This document shows, in pieces, positions 27,227 to 38,400 of a stretch of 64,000 bases of DNA. The notes under the pieces are model-generated. The model saw only the letters and a program-made list of their open reading frames with translations. It searched no databases and had not been told where the DNA came from. The position numbers and the translations under genes are program-made. Source of the stretch: Cyanophora paradoxa (Eukaryota > Glaucocystophyceae > Cyanophorales > Cyanophoraceae); the NCBI GenBank assembly GCA_004431415.1, contig QPMI01000569.1, positions 186,001-250,000 on the forward strand. Reading direction: 5' to 3'. The first letter of the stretch is position 1. Every line of letters starts with the position of its first letter.

Positions 27227-30200
27227 TTATCTCCTAGTCTTGTCTCGGGCCTGGGGCGGGGCGGGGCGGGGCGGGGCGGGGCGGACGGCGAGGGCGTCGC
27301 GGAAGGCGTCGGCGGCGCGCGCGAAGTCGCCCTCCCGCACCCGCACCCGCCCCGCCACGTGCAGGTAGTGGCCCAGCAGCGGCGTCCCGCCCCTGACCGG
27401 CCCGCCGGCCTCGGCGGGGGCGGGGCCGGGCCGCGCGGGGCGGGCGGGGCGGGCGGGGCGGGCGCACGCCCAGTCGAAGAGGCGGTGGAGGCCGAGGGCG
27501 AAGCGAAGGCCGCGCAGCACCGCCGCGCCCCGCGTGCTGCCCCCGCCCCCGTCGGCCGCCGGCCCGGGCGCCCCGGGGGGCTCCAGGGGGGCGGGGCGGG
27601 GCGGGGCGCACTCGCGGAAGTTGACGATGAAGCCCGTGACGAAGTCGGAGAGGGGCGACCAGGGGACCCCCGCCGACCGCGCCACCCCCTCCCGGTACCA
27701 CTGCCCCGCCCGCCTCGCGCCGGGCCGGGCGGGCGGGGCGGGCGGGGGGGCGGGCGGGGGCGGGGGTACCTGGACGGCGCGGACGAGGGAGCCGCGGTGG
27801 AGGTGGATCGCCGTGAACACGAAGGGCACCGCCGCCTGCACGATCCCTGCGCCCCGCCCCGCGTGTGGGGGGGTGCGCCCGAGGCTGGCGCAGTGCGGAC
27901 CGGTGTCGGCGTGGGAGGCGGGGAGGGCGTCGAGGGCGGCGGACGTGGAGGCCAGCAGCGACTCGGCCGGGAAGCCGCGCTTGCACGCGTACACCACTGG
28001 CAGGGGCCCGCGCGTGAGGGCGGCGTCGCGAGGGGTGGGGGGGTCAAGGGGGGCCGAGGGGGGTACGGGGCGCACGGAGGGTGTAGCGGCACCAGAACTC
28101 GAGGACGCGGTCGGCCTCCCCCTCCTGGAACCAGTAGACCGAGTCCACGACCTGGGTACGGCGTTCGAGCGGGGAGTGGGGGTACGCCCCGGTCCCTCGA
28201 GGGCGCGGACCTTGGCGGCCTCGGAGAGGAGGTAACGGCGGACTGCAGGGCGGTCGGGGGGGGGGGGGGGGGGGGGGGGGTACGGGGCCGGACCGTAGCT
28301 CTGGCAGATGCTGCGGATGGCCCAGGCCTCGAGGCGGCAGGGGACGAGCCCCGCGTTCCGCAGCACCGACAGGCTGCCGGCGCACGTCGGAGGCGGGGCG
28401 AGCTGAGAGGCGGGAGGGGCGCGGGGGCGCGGTGGCGGACCAGGAGTAGAGGTGGGACACGGCCTCGTCGTCCCGGCGCGCCTGCAGCAGCCGCACGCCC
28501 ACCCAGAAGAGCGCCTGCCCGCCCCGCTGAGAGGAGGGGGGTACGGCGGTGCGGGCTGGGGGGGGGGGTACCTCGGCGTAGAGGGCGGGGCAGAGGGCGC
28601 GGCGGGGCTCGAGGGCCTCCGCCGCGAGCCGCGCGAGCTGCCGCCCCCTCAGAGGGGGGAAAGGGGGGGGGAAGAAGGGAAGGAGTACGTACGGCGAGGA
28701 CGTCGGCGAGGTGGGCGGCGGTGAGGTCGTGGGCTGCCCCCAGGCAGTCCGTCACCAGCCCGCTCGCCAGGGCCCACCCGCGCCGGCACGCCCCCTCCAG
28801 CGCCCCCAGCGGGCCCCCGCACGCCGCCCGCACCCTGCGGGGGGGCCTGATCGAGCAAGCGAGCAAGCAAGGCGAGGGCGGGCGGGGCGGGCGGGGCGGG
28901 GCGGGGCGGACGCGTCGGCGGCGCGGGCGAGGAGGTCGGCGGCGAGGGCGCGCTCGAGGCCCGTCGAGCGCGTCGCAACCCGCATGCTCAGCAGCATCTC
29001 CCGCAGCTGCGCGCGCCCGGGCAGAGGCGTGAGAGGCGGGGCAGAGGCGGACGAGGACGAGGCCCGGGGGCGGGGCGCGGGGGCGGGGCCGGCCTCCACG
29101 TGGCCCTGCGAGGTCGCGCAGAAGCGCGAGTCCAGCACCGGGTGCTCCGCTGCCCGCCCCCCGGCCCCTCTCAGCTTAACGGCTCAAGGGCTGAGCTGGG
29201 GGGGGAGGGGGGTACCGAAGATGCGGGCGAGGCCGTGGACGGCCTCCCGGGAGCCCTCCCGCAGCGGCCCCAGCAGCTGCCGCCCGTGAGGGGGGTACGG
29301 GAGGAAAAGCGAGCGCGGCGGGGGGTACCGCTTCGATGAGGCACTCGCTGGCGCGCCGCTCCTCGGGGCAGAGGTACTCCTCGCGGCGGGCGGCGGCGGG
29401 GGGAAGGGCGCGGGGCGGGCCCCCCGGGCCCCGCGGCGGCGCCGGGGGCTGCCGCCGCGTGACCGGGGCTCGAACGGAGAGGGGTACGCGGCCGACGGAC
29501 CAGGGGGAGGGGCGAGGCCGCCCAGGCGTCGGCGGCCGTCGGCGCTCCGATCGGCAGCGGCGGTACGAGGAACGCCGACTCGATCCGCTGCGGCGGAAGT
29601 TCCAAGGGGAGGGGGGGGGGGGCGGCGGGAGGCCGGGGGCGCGGCCGCACCCTGAAGAGGTCCTGGGCGTTGGGGGGGGGGAGGGCGGGGCGGTCGGCGT
29701 CGTCCCCGTCGGCGCTCACGACGAGGGGGCCCCCGGGGCCCTTCCACCCCGTCCGGCCCTGCCCGCCCCGCTCGGCCCCGGAGGGGAAGGAGGGCGGAGC
29801 TCAAGGGGCGGGCGGGGGCTCGAGGGGCGCGCCTCGGAGGCGGAGGAGGACGAGGCGGTGCTGGAGCCCGAGGAGGAGAGGGACGAGTAGCCCGAGGGGA
29901 CCAGCGCGCCCGGCGCCGCCTCCCCGCCCTCGGGACCCGCGCCCGGGGCCGCCGGCGGGAGCGCGCGGGGCGGCGGGCGACGAGAGGCCTCGAGCCTCTG
30001 CCGGGGGCGTGAGGGGGGCGGGAGGGAGGGGGGCGGGGGAGAGGGGCGAGGGGCGCGCTTGGACGAGGCGGGCCGCCTCGTCGAAGGGAGCGCGGCGGCG
30101 GAACGCGCCGTCCGCCGCCAGCTGCGCCGCGGGTGAGCCGAGGACGGTGGGGCCGGCGCGGGCGCTAGCGGGGCGCGGGGGGGGTGGGTGTGGGCGGACC

Positions 30201-31644
30201 TGGGCGGAGTGGAACATGCGCTCGAGCCAGCCGATGACCGCCTCGTCGATGTAGCGCGGGTCCGGCTGGGCGGGCGCGGCGCCGTCGGATCGAAGCGGGG
30301 GGAAGGGTACACGCGGCGCGGGCGCGGCGCACCCGGGCGGGAGGGCGATCCATGGAGAGGGACAGGGGGGCGACCCTGCGCGGGGAATCGGGCGCGCGAA
30401 GCTCCGGGGGGACGAGCGCGAAAGGGGTACTCTGTTTCGGCGTGGTGGGCGCCGATGGCGATGCAGGAGAAGGGGTCGATGAGCTCGTCGACCTCGTCGG
30501 GGGGTACGTCGCCCGCGGGGGGGCTGGGTCCGGGGGCGGGGCGCCGGCGGCTCGTAAGCAGAGATGCGGGGCCGCTTCGGGGCGGCGCCGGCGGGCCGGC
30601 GGAGGCGTCGGCGCTGGGGCGGCGGGGCGGGGGCGGGGCTGGCGGGGGCGCTGGGCGGGGCGCTGGAGGTGCCCGAGGCGGGCTGCCCGCGGGCTCCCTC
30701 CCCCGTCGGCGACCACGCGGCCGCCTCGCCCTCGCCGGCCCCCCGCCTCCTCGGGCTCCTGGGCGCCGGGGGCGCGGGCCTTGGTGCGGCAGAAGACGAG
30801 CACGCGGACCGCCATCGCCGGCTCGCCCGTGCCGGCGCGCGCCGCCCGCAGCTCCACCGCGCACGCCTTCGCCTCCCCAGGCCGCCGCCGCGGCCGCCTG
30901 CCGGCCTCCGCCCCCGCCCACCCGCCCGTGCTCTCCCGACGGAACGGCGGCCGGCTGCTGACACGAAACCTGCGCCCGGGCTCAGACGCGGTCCGCACGG
31001 GGGGATGAGGGCGGGGGGTAGCGCGCCCGAACGGCGCCTCGATCAGCCCCCGGGGGCCCACTTGGACCGTCACGGCGTCCTCGGGTACCCCCATCTGGCG
31101 CTCCACCTGCGGCCGGCGCCGGCTTGGGCCGCGTCGCGCGGAGCGGGGTACGCGCCCTCGCGCACGCGGTAGGCCGAGTTCGGGTCGAATCGGAGCAGGG
31201 GCTTTTCCTTCGTCTTCGAGTCTGCGGGGGCGCTTGGAGGGGGCGGGCGGGCGCGACGGGGGAGACGGGGCGCCGGACCGAAGTAAGCCTCGCCCTGGGG
31301 GAAGTGGGCGGAGAGGGTGACGGGCTCGCCGGGGCGGGCGGAGGGGAGCCAGAGTTTCAGCTGGCGCCCCGCCACGACCTCGTAGTGCAGCGTCGGCGGC
31401 TCCTCTGCGCGGCGCGCTCAGAGGCGAAGGGAGGCGGCCACGGAGGCGGGCCGCACCGGAGACGCGGGCCGGCTGCACGAGCTCCCACAGGCCCTGCGCC
31501 GGCCGAGCAGTTAGGTTACGTTAGCGCCGGCCTGCGCCGGTGCGGTGAGGAGAAAGCGCGGACACGCACGCCGCGGTCGTCCTGGTAGCGCGCGGGCGGC
31601 GGCGGCGCCGAGAAGCCTTCGAGGACCGCCGTGCTGCGGCCCAT
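27227..31644 (-). CDS. unrecognised multi-exon helical protein with TPR-like C terminus
   Basis: Minus-strand start ATG at 31642-31644 gives MGRSTAVLEGFSAPPPPARY, then GLWELVQPARVS, LHYEVVAGRQLKLWLPSARP, LLRFDPNSAYRVREGA and MGVPEDAVTVQVGPRGLIEA. Later exons are helical: YIDEAVIGWLERMFHSA, REMLLSMRVATRSTGLERAL, QALFWVGVRLLQARRDDEAV, VLRNAGLVPCRLEAWAIRSI, VVDSVYWFQEGEADRVLEFW, and a TPR-like VREGDFARAADAFRDALA. One reading stops at TAA 27227-27229. An alternative last exon near 27.06 kb (GFPGVYPPDHPRVQFLRLSL) would extend the gene to about 26.9 kb. Introns end in GTAC-type donors. Exon starts are clean, but I recognise no family. Confidence 0.6.
28256..28280 (-). repeat. poly-G (poly-C on the coding strand) in an intron
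   Basis: Twenty-five consecutive G on the plus strand, hence C on the transcribed strand, sit inside an intron of the unrecognised minus-strand gene, upstream of the exon RRYLLSEAAKVRALEG. Confidence 0.85.
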
Positions 31645-32181
31645 AACGCTCAGCGCGTGTACATGTGTGTAGGCCGCCCGGCGGCGGGGGCTTGGCTCGC
31701 CATCGAACGCACCCGCCGCCCTTTTTAGAATGACCGAACTTCAAGTACAACGCGGGAAAGCCGGCGGCAGCCGGCGCGGGCCGGAGGACGGCAGCTCCGA
31801 CTTGCGCTGAAGCTGACGCCGGAGGCTGCAGCTCCGGCGACTCGGCTGACGAGTTACGCACGCATCCGGTTGCTTGCAGGCGTCCGTGGGGCACGTCGGC
31901 CGCCGGCGGCGGCTCCCTCATTGTCTATTGTTTGCAGGATAGGGGCAGGATCGGACGGAAGGTGGCAACGGCGGGCGCTGGCCTCGTGGTGGAAGCGAAC
32001 TGCGTTATATTGACAGAGGGTTCGACATCAAAGCCGGCTGGGAAAAGGTGTGTGGGCTTCGCTGACCGGTACCCCTCTTCCCGGCCCCAGTGTCGCCCCA
32101 CTCCGTTAGCAGCAGCAGTTACCCGAAACGAGCCCAGCACACTTCCGAAAATGCCGGTCATGCTCGACTCTGCTCTCTCGA
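31645..32181. promoter_or_regulatory. divergent spacer, lower GC than its surroundings
   Basis: This lies between the start of the minus-strand gene and a plus-strand reading starting at 32182. GC content falls clearly below the flanking coding sequence. A minus-strand open frame (32329-31925) crosses it but matches nothing I know, so I treat the stretch as a probable bidirectional promoter. Confidence 0.4.
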
Positions 32182-32681
32182 ATGCGGCCAAGACAGCGTG
32201 CGTTGACGTGCCACTGGATTCGGTCCCATCGGTACCCGCGTCTTCTGAGCCTCCGCCGAGCGCAGGGTTCTCATCGCCGACGCCCTGAACCACAGAGACA
32301 ACCGCGCCGAGCAGCAGCAAGGCATCCACCGGGTGCGCCCCGCCGCTCGCCTTTCCGGACCGAGTTCGAGCCTCTTGCGCCGCTTTCGCGCAGGGGACGG
32401 ACCACCAGAGCGAGGGCGAGACGAACGCGAACCAGCGGGCGGAGTCCTACGAAGCGATGGACGGCGAGCTCTCCGGGGCCCTCTCCTGCGAGGAGACCGA
32501 CGCCGCCGCGCTCCCCGCCTGCGACGCCGTCGAGCTCGACTTCGAGGCGAGTCGGCCGCGGGCCCCGCGCCCCGAGCCCCCCCCTCTCGTTTGTTTCGCG
32601 GCTGCTGAGCCTTGTCCCGCGCGCCCGCAGGCCGTCCTGGAGGCGTCCGAGTGCGAGGCGGCGGAGTGGCAGGATCTATAG
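32182..32681 (+). CDS. small acidic hypothetical protein
   Basis: A reading from ATG 32182 (MRPRQRALTCHWIR) splices through a 43-nt intron into VLIADALNHRDNRAEQQQ. A typical GTGCGC...CGCAG intron follows, then a Glu/Ala-rich exon (ANQRAESYEAMDGELSGALS) and AVLEASECEAAEWQDL, stopping at TAG 679-681 of that kilobase. The last 84-nt intron is open in frame and may be retained. No family recognised; it could also be the 3' part of a longer gene. Its end lies 73 bp from the end of the SAAL1-like gene on the other strand. Confidence 0.4.
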
Positions 32682-32754
32682 GAGAAGCAGTAACTGTACA
32701 TAAGCGAATCCATAATCCCTATTGTTATGACTAGGGCGGCGCTGTGACTAGGCG

Positions 32755-35252
32755 CTAGGCGGCGGGGGCGGCGGGGGCGCCGGGCATGCTCCGGAGGGCG
32801 GCGTCCATGGCGGAGGCGGCGGCGGGGTGGCCGGCCTCGCGGAAGCGGGCGGCGAGGAGGCGCGCCGTGGCCGCGCAGAGGGCCCGCAGGTGCTCGGCGG
32901 CCGACGGGTCCTCCTCGAAGCGCGACTCCGAGCTCGAGCCCGAGGCGGGGCCCGAGGCGCCGGCCCTGTCCCACGCCCGCCGCAGCGCCGCCTCCAGCTC
33001 CTCCGCCCTGCCCGCCCGGCCCCGCTCGGCCCCGCTCGGCCCGGCGCCTCCGAGGGGCCGCCGGGGCCGGCGGGGGCGCACCGGCGGGCGAGGTGCTCGA
33101 GGGGCGGCCCCGCGGCGCGGGCGAGGGCGTAGAGGCAGGAGAGCACGCCCGGCAGGTTCTGCTCGTCCGTCCTGCGCCCCGCCAGCCGGCCCGCCTCAGC
33201 GCGGGCCGGCGAGGGAGGCGGGGCCCGGCGGACGTGGCGAGGAGGTCGCAGAGGGCGTTCGGCGCCTCCGCTGCGCCTCGGATCACACCGGATCGGGTCG
33301 GATGGGAGCGGATCAAATCGGACGCACCGAGGAGGTCGGGGAGGGGGGCGAGGGCTGCGCGGCCGCGCGCCTCGGGCCGGGCCGCCTCGCCGTCCGCGTC
33401 CGTCTCCTCGCGCACGTCCTCCAGCGCTTGGAGGACGCCGCAGGCCGCCCCGGCCGTGTCCGGCGCCTCCTCCGCCCGCTCCCACGCGATCCGCGCCAGG
33501 CTCCGCTGCACCCTGCCGCTCAGCGCGCGAGGCGAGTGCCGGGCGCGCAGGCGCCGGCTCGCCTGGAGGTCGGAGACGACGTGGCCGCGGCCGTCGGCCC
33601 GGCGGGCGCGGAGTAGGGCCGGTAGCAGCGTCCCCCCCTCGCTCGTCACGACCTGCGCGGCGCCGGTCGGACGGGGCGGACGCAGAGAGGCGCCGGAGGG
33701 CGGGCGAGCGAGCGGACCTCGAGCACGCGCAGCAGCGCGTCGCAGACCGCGGCGCTGCTCGAAGGGGCGCCGTGAGGGGCGTGGCGAGGGGAGGGGAGCG
33801 CAGAGGGGCACCAGAAGCGGCCGGCGGCCTGCGAGGCGGCGAGGTCCGCCAGCACCGGCATCACCTGAACGGCGGGTGAGGAGGCCCGGGGCCCGGGGGG
33901 CCGGCCGGCCGGCGCAGCGGCGTACCCCCCCGAAGAGCAGGCGCTCCGTCAGGCTCCGCCGCCTGCGCCCCGGGGCCCCTCAGAGGGGCAGCGGGGGTAG
34001 AGGAAGTCCACTCAAGGAGCTCGTACCCCGCCCCGTAGAAGAGGAGGTTGAGGAGGAGGCCCAGGTCGCGCTCTGCGGGGCGGGGGGGGATGAGCCGGGG
34101 GTTCGAAATGGAGATCGAAGGGGGATACGCGTGCCCAGGAGGTCGGGGAGGAGGGCGTTCTCGGCGATCCAGAGGACGCGCGCCACCGGCTGCTCCGCGT
34201 CGAACTCGGCGCACCAGCGCTCCCGCGAGGCCTGCCCGGGGGCGCGAGTGAGCGGCGCGCGATTCCGGGGGCGCTCGCGGGCGGCGGGGGCGCACCTCGG
34301 AGGAGGTGAGGACGGCGAAGAAGCGGCAGAGCTCGACCAGCGTGCGGGCGTCCCCGTAGGTGAGGAAGAGCCGCAGCGATGCCGAGGCCAGCGGCTCCCG
34401 CCCGCTGAGCGCCGCGAGCGCGCTACAGTCAGCCCGGAGCCGCGCGGGCTCGTTCGCGCCGCGCCGCGCCGCGAACCTTCCGCTGAGCGTCTCCGCGACC
34501 TCGGGCACGAGCGCCATGTTTCCCAGCACCCCCGACGAAACCTGTAGCGCGCCGGCAGCGTGTCGGTGAGGAAGAGGGAGGATCAAAAGTTTTTGAGCTG
34601 CGTCGGGCGCCACCTCCAAAAGGCGCTCGCTGTGCTCGTCGGGGGCGGATAGGATGCCGGCGATGACGTCGAAGATTCGATTCCGCATGAGGAAGACGCT
34701 CAGGTCTGGGTTGGCACACAGATCCTGCAAAGGCGAATCGGACGGTTCACCGTGAGCATCGAAAGACGATCCTGCGAAAGGCGAATAGAAAGGGAGAGCC
34801 GCCACACACGCACCCAGAGCGCGCATGCCGCTTCTATTCTGTCCTTGTCGGGCCCGGGCGGTTCCTCATCCTCGTCGTACGCGTCGGCATCCGACCTGAT
34901 TGCAAGTTCATGAAAGGGTGCGGGACCGCAAACGGGCGTGCCGCTTCTATCCCAGTTCGATCATCGCGAAAGCAAGACCCCGGAACAGAATCTGCAACCC
35001 CCCCCGCACCGCTCGCACCGCTCCCGCTCGGGAGGCTGCTCGGGCGCCGGAGCTTCGGCCTCTTCGGACCCTTGCGGCCGCTTCCCGATCAGCCGCAGCA
35101 ACAACCCTGAACGCCGAGCATTAAGAGAGATCATTACGAATGAGATGATCACGGGATCCGGCCTCACCGACGACCCATCCCCTGTCGACGGCGCCGACCT
35201 CCTCGCCGCCTTCGTCTTCGATGTCTGTGTACGCGCCTTCCTCGCCCGGCAT
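32755..35252 (-). CDS. SAAL1: SAAL1-like armadillo-repeat protein
   Basis: The start exon gives MPGEEGAYTDIEDEGGEE, then DRGWVVGLLLRLIGKR, an acidic stretch, IEAACALWDLCANPDLSVFL and RIFDVIAGIL, VSSGVLGNMALVPEVAETLS and LFLTYGDARTLVELCRFFAV. This follows human SAAL1 in order: the WLFGVLSGL region, ICRVWDMS, FLQEF, ICVGILGNMA and LLETSRLLL. The C-terminal exon ends FREAGHPAAASAMDAALRSM (stop at 32755). SAAL1 is a conserved armadillo protein linked to cell proliferation in animals; its molecular role is poorly known. The frame is open further upstream, so a longer N terminus is possible. It is transcribed away from the FANCD2-like gene. Confidence 0.75.
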
Positions 35253-35405
35253 CGGTTGCTGTGGTCCTTGTGGGCCTGCGCCTTGCTGCATTCGTGCGAA
35301 GGGCCGCCCGAGATCCGATGGGTTGGATGCTTGATGCAAGACGAGAAAGCGGTTAGGGTACGCCGGAGGGGGGTACGTTGGAGGGGGGTACGTGGAGGCA
35401 GGCGA
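35253..35405. promoter_or_regulatory. bidirectional promoter of SAAL1-like and FANCD2-like
   Basis: Only about 150 bp separate the proposed start codons. The stretch contains a 15-bp tandem repeat, GGGTACGYYGGAGGG-type, at 35356, 35371 and 35386. No TATA box is evident. If the SAAL1-like protein starts further upstream, these repeats would instead be coding. Confidence 0.4.
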
Positions 35406-38400
35406 ATGGCGGCGGCGGGCCCGCTGGTGCCTCTGCCGCCAGCGGCGGGCCTGCCTGCACCATCGTACATAGCAGCGCAGGTCGCCAGCAAACCCTGCCG
35501 GCGCGCGAGGTTTCCCGCGCTGCGCCAGCTGACCGCAGCATCGGCGCTCGCAGCGGCAAGCGCTCGAGCTCATTCAGAGCTCTCCGCCAGAGGATGCGGC
35601 GCGGGAGCTGCCCGGTGTGCTCGACTGCAAGAACGCTGACGACGTGCTGCGGAAGGTGCGCCCGGCCCCCGTGCGCTAGCTAAGACGCGGCGTGCGGGAT
35701 CTGACGCGGCGCCGTAGCTCCTGCCGCTCGTCTCGCGGGCGCAGAACCCGCTGAGCGTCCTGAGCGCGGGAGTCCGGGCATGCGACGGGACGCCGGAGGC
35801 CCGCACGGGCCTCCTGCGGCTCTACCAGAAGAGCCTGGAGGTGGAGCCCGCGCAGGCGATCCCGGCGACGCTCGTACTCTGCGAATCCGACCTCTCCGAG
35901 AAGCACAAGGTCCGACCCGCCGCCCTCCGCCGCCCTCCACCGCCCGATGCGCCGATCGCAGTGCGACGCGTACGACGCGCTCATGCGCTCCGTGCGGGCA
36001 ATCGACGACGAGTCTCTCCCGCTTCTGGCCGACCCGCTGCTCCTCCTGATCACTCGCGGTGCCCCCCGCCGGCGCCCGCCCGCCACCCGCGCGCCCTCAA
36101 GCCGGCGGCGGCAGAGAACAGCGAGAGCGTGCTGGACGTGTTCCGGAGGGGTATCGTGGCGTCCAGCGCCGAGACCGCGCTCGCCGTGCTCCGCTCCCTC
36201 CGCCGCTCCCTCCGCCCCGCCTCCTCCGTCGGTCCGCGCCGCCCGCCCTCTCCCTTCCTTTTCCCTCCTTTTCGAGCCGGGCGCAGGCGATCTCGCGCTC
36301 AAGTACCTCGCGAGGGTGAAGGACTGGCTGACTTCGGACCTCTGGATAGGCCTCCTCCTCTCCTCGAAGCCGCGCCTCGAGGAGCAGTCCCACCGCGCCA
36401 TCCTCCGCGCCATCCACTCCGGCGCCGTCGCCCACGACACGCTCCGGTACCCCCCTCCCGCCGACCCCTTCTTGCAGCCCGTCCCCCGCCGAATTCGTTG
36501 CGGCCGCAGGGTGGCGCTGCTGGCGCGGTCGGTGGTCGAGCCGCTGCTCCTGCCGCAGGCGGCGGCGCTCTTCCGCGTGCTGCTGGCGCGGGCGGCGGCG
36601 GGGGAGGGCGCGGCGGCTTGGGGCATCGTGGGCATGCGGCGGCGCGCGTTCGGGGCGCTGCTGCGGGGCGCCTGCGGGACCTCTTCGGGGCGTACCCCGC
36701 CCTCCGGCGCGAGCTGGTGGAGGCCCTCCTCGGGCTCGCCGAGCGCCTCGGGCCCGCCGCCGCCGGGCCCAGCGGCAGCGGCGGCGCCGGCCATCCACGC
36801 CCGGCGCCCGCCGCGGCCGGGCGCGGGGCCCGGGCTCGCGGCCGGGGCCGGGCCGGGGTGGCGGCGCGGCTGCTGGAGGAGCTGGCGCGGCGCCACGCGG
36901 GGGCCCTGTACCCCTTCCGCGCCGGCCTGGAGGCCGCCATGGACGCCGCGGCGGCGGCTGCGGCGGGGGAGGCGGCGGCGGCGCTGGCCCGCGCCCTCGC
37001 CCGCGTCCTGGGCGCCGCGGGGGGCGGGGGCGGGGGGCGCTGGTGGGGCGGCTGCAGCGTCAGCTGCACAGCCGAGACCCGGCGCTGCAGGGCCCCGCCG
37101 CCGCCTTCCTGTGCGAGCTCCTCGCCTCCGGCGCCGCCGCCGGCGGCGGCGAGGAGGCCGACGCGCTCCTCGCGTGGATGGGCAGCGCCCCGCTCGACTC
37201 CGGGCGCGCCCCTCCCTTCCCCCCCGCCTCCGCGCGCACCCCGCGCTGACCGGCGCGCAGGCCAGCCGCCCGGGCCCTCTACGAGAGCCTCGCCCAACTG
37301 GCCGACACCTTCTCCCCGGTGCCCCTGCTGGGAGGGGCTTCGCAGCGCCCTCGGCAGCTGACGGCCGGCCGGGCGGGCGGGCGGGCGCGCAGGAGACGCG
37401 CGCAGCGGTGTACCGGGGGGTGATCGCGCCGGGCCTGCGCCGGCGCGGCCTCGTCGAGCACTGGTACCCCGTCACCGCCGAGCCCCCAGCCGGGATCTCC
37501 TCCTCCTCCCCCTCCCCCCCGGACCGCTGGGCGCCGCTGGAAGCGCCGGGCCCGACGCTGCGGGCCGCGCACCTCGCGGCGGGCACCGGGGAGCAGCTCG
37601 AGGCGGCCGCGGCGCTGCTCTCCTGTACCCTCCGCTACGAGGCGGCGCTCGTACCCCCCCAGGCCGCCCTCGGGCGCCTCGCCTCGTACGGGTACGGCCT
37701 CGGGCCGGCCCTCGCCGCCACGGCGGGGGCCCTCTGGCGGGGCGAGGCGCCCCCGAGGGCGGCCCCGAGGACCCCGCCGCCGCCGCCGCCGCCTTTCTTG
37801 CGGCCGCCCGCCTCGCCGCGTGCGTCGCGGGGGAGGCGTGGCGGGCCGGGGCGAGCCCCGCGCCGGGGAGCTGCCGGGGCCCCTCCCCGCCCTCGTGCGC
37901 GCCCGCCACGTCCTCCGCACCGCCTTCCTCCTCCACGCCCGCCGCCTCCACGCCGCCACCCGCGCCGCCGCACCCCAAGAAGCCCGCCCCGCCCCCCGCC
38001 CACGGGCCCCACGACGGGTGCGGCTGCTCCGGCTGCGCCCCCGCCCCGCCCCGCCCGCCCCGCCTCACGCCCCGCAGGCCTTTACGCGACCCGGCCTTCC
38101 TCCGGCGCTCCCCGGCCTCCCTCCTGCCCCCGCTGCCCCTGCCCCTCGCCGCCCGCGCCTTCGCCCACTTCGAGTCCGCCCCGCCCCGCGAGTCCACGGT
38201 TCGACTCCGGCCGGGCCCCTTTCCCGCGCGCCGGCTGACGACTCCAGGCAGCCCTGGCTCCGCATCGACCTCCTCGAAACGCTGTACGCCGCTTCCGACG
38301 CCGGCCTCCCCCACCGTACCCCCGCCCCCGACCGCGAGCCGGCCCCCTCCCCCTCCGACGCCCCCGCCGACCCCGACGCCCCCCTACCCCTCCCCGGGGC

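Noticed and set aside
31925-32329. Minus-strand 134-codon frame MDALLLLGAVVSVVQGVGDE with a hydrophobic start
   Set aside because: No family similarity, it overlaps a better plus-strand exon set, and it lies in a probable bidirectional promoter.
27220-34826. Very long open frames (more than 400 codons) on both strands of the GC-rich cluster
   Set aside because: At this GC content stops are rare. These frames are Arg/Pro/Ala low-complexity shadows; the real exons alternate frames between splice sites.
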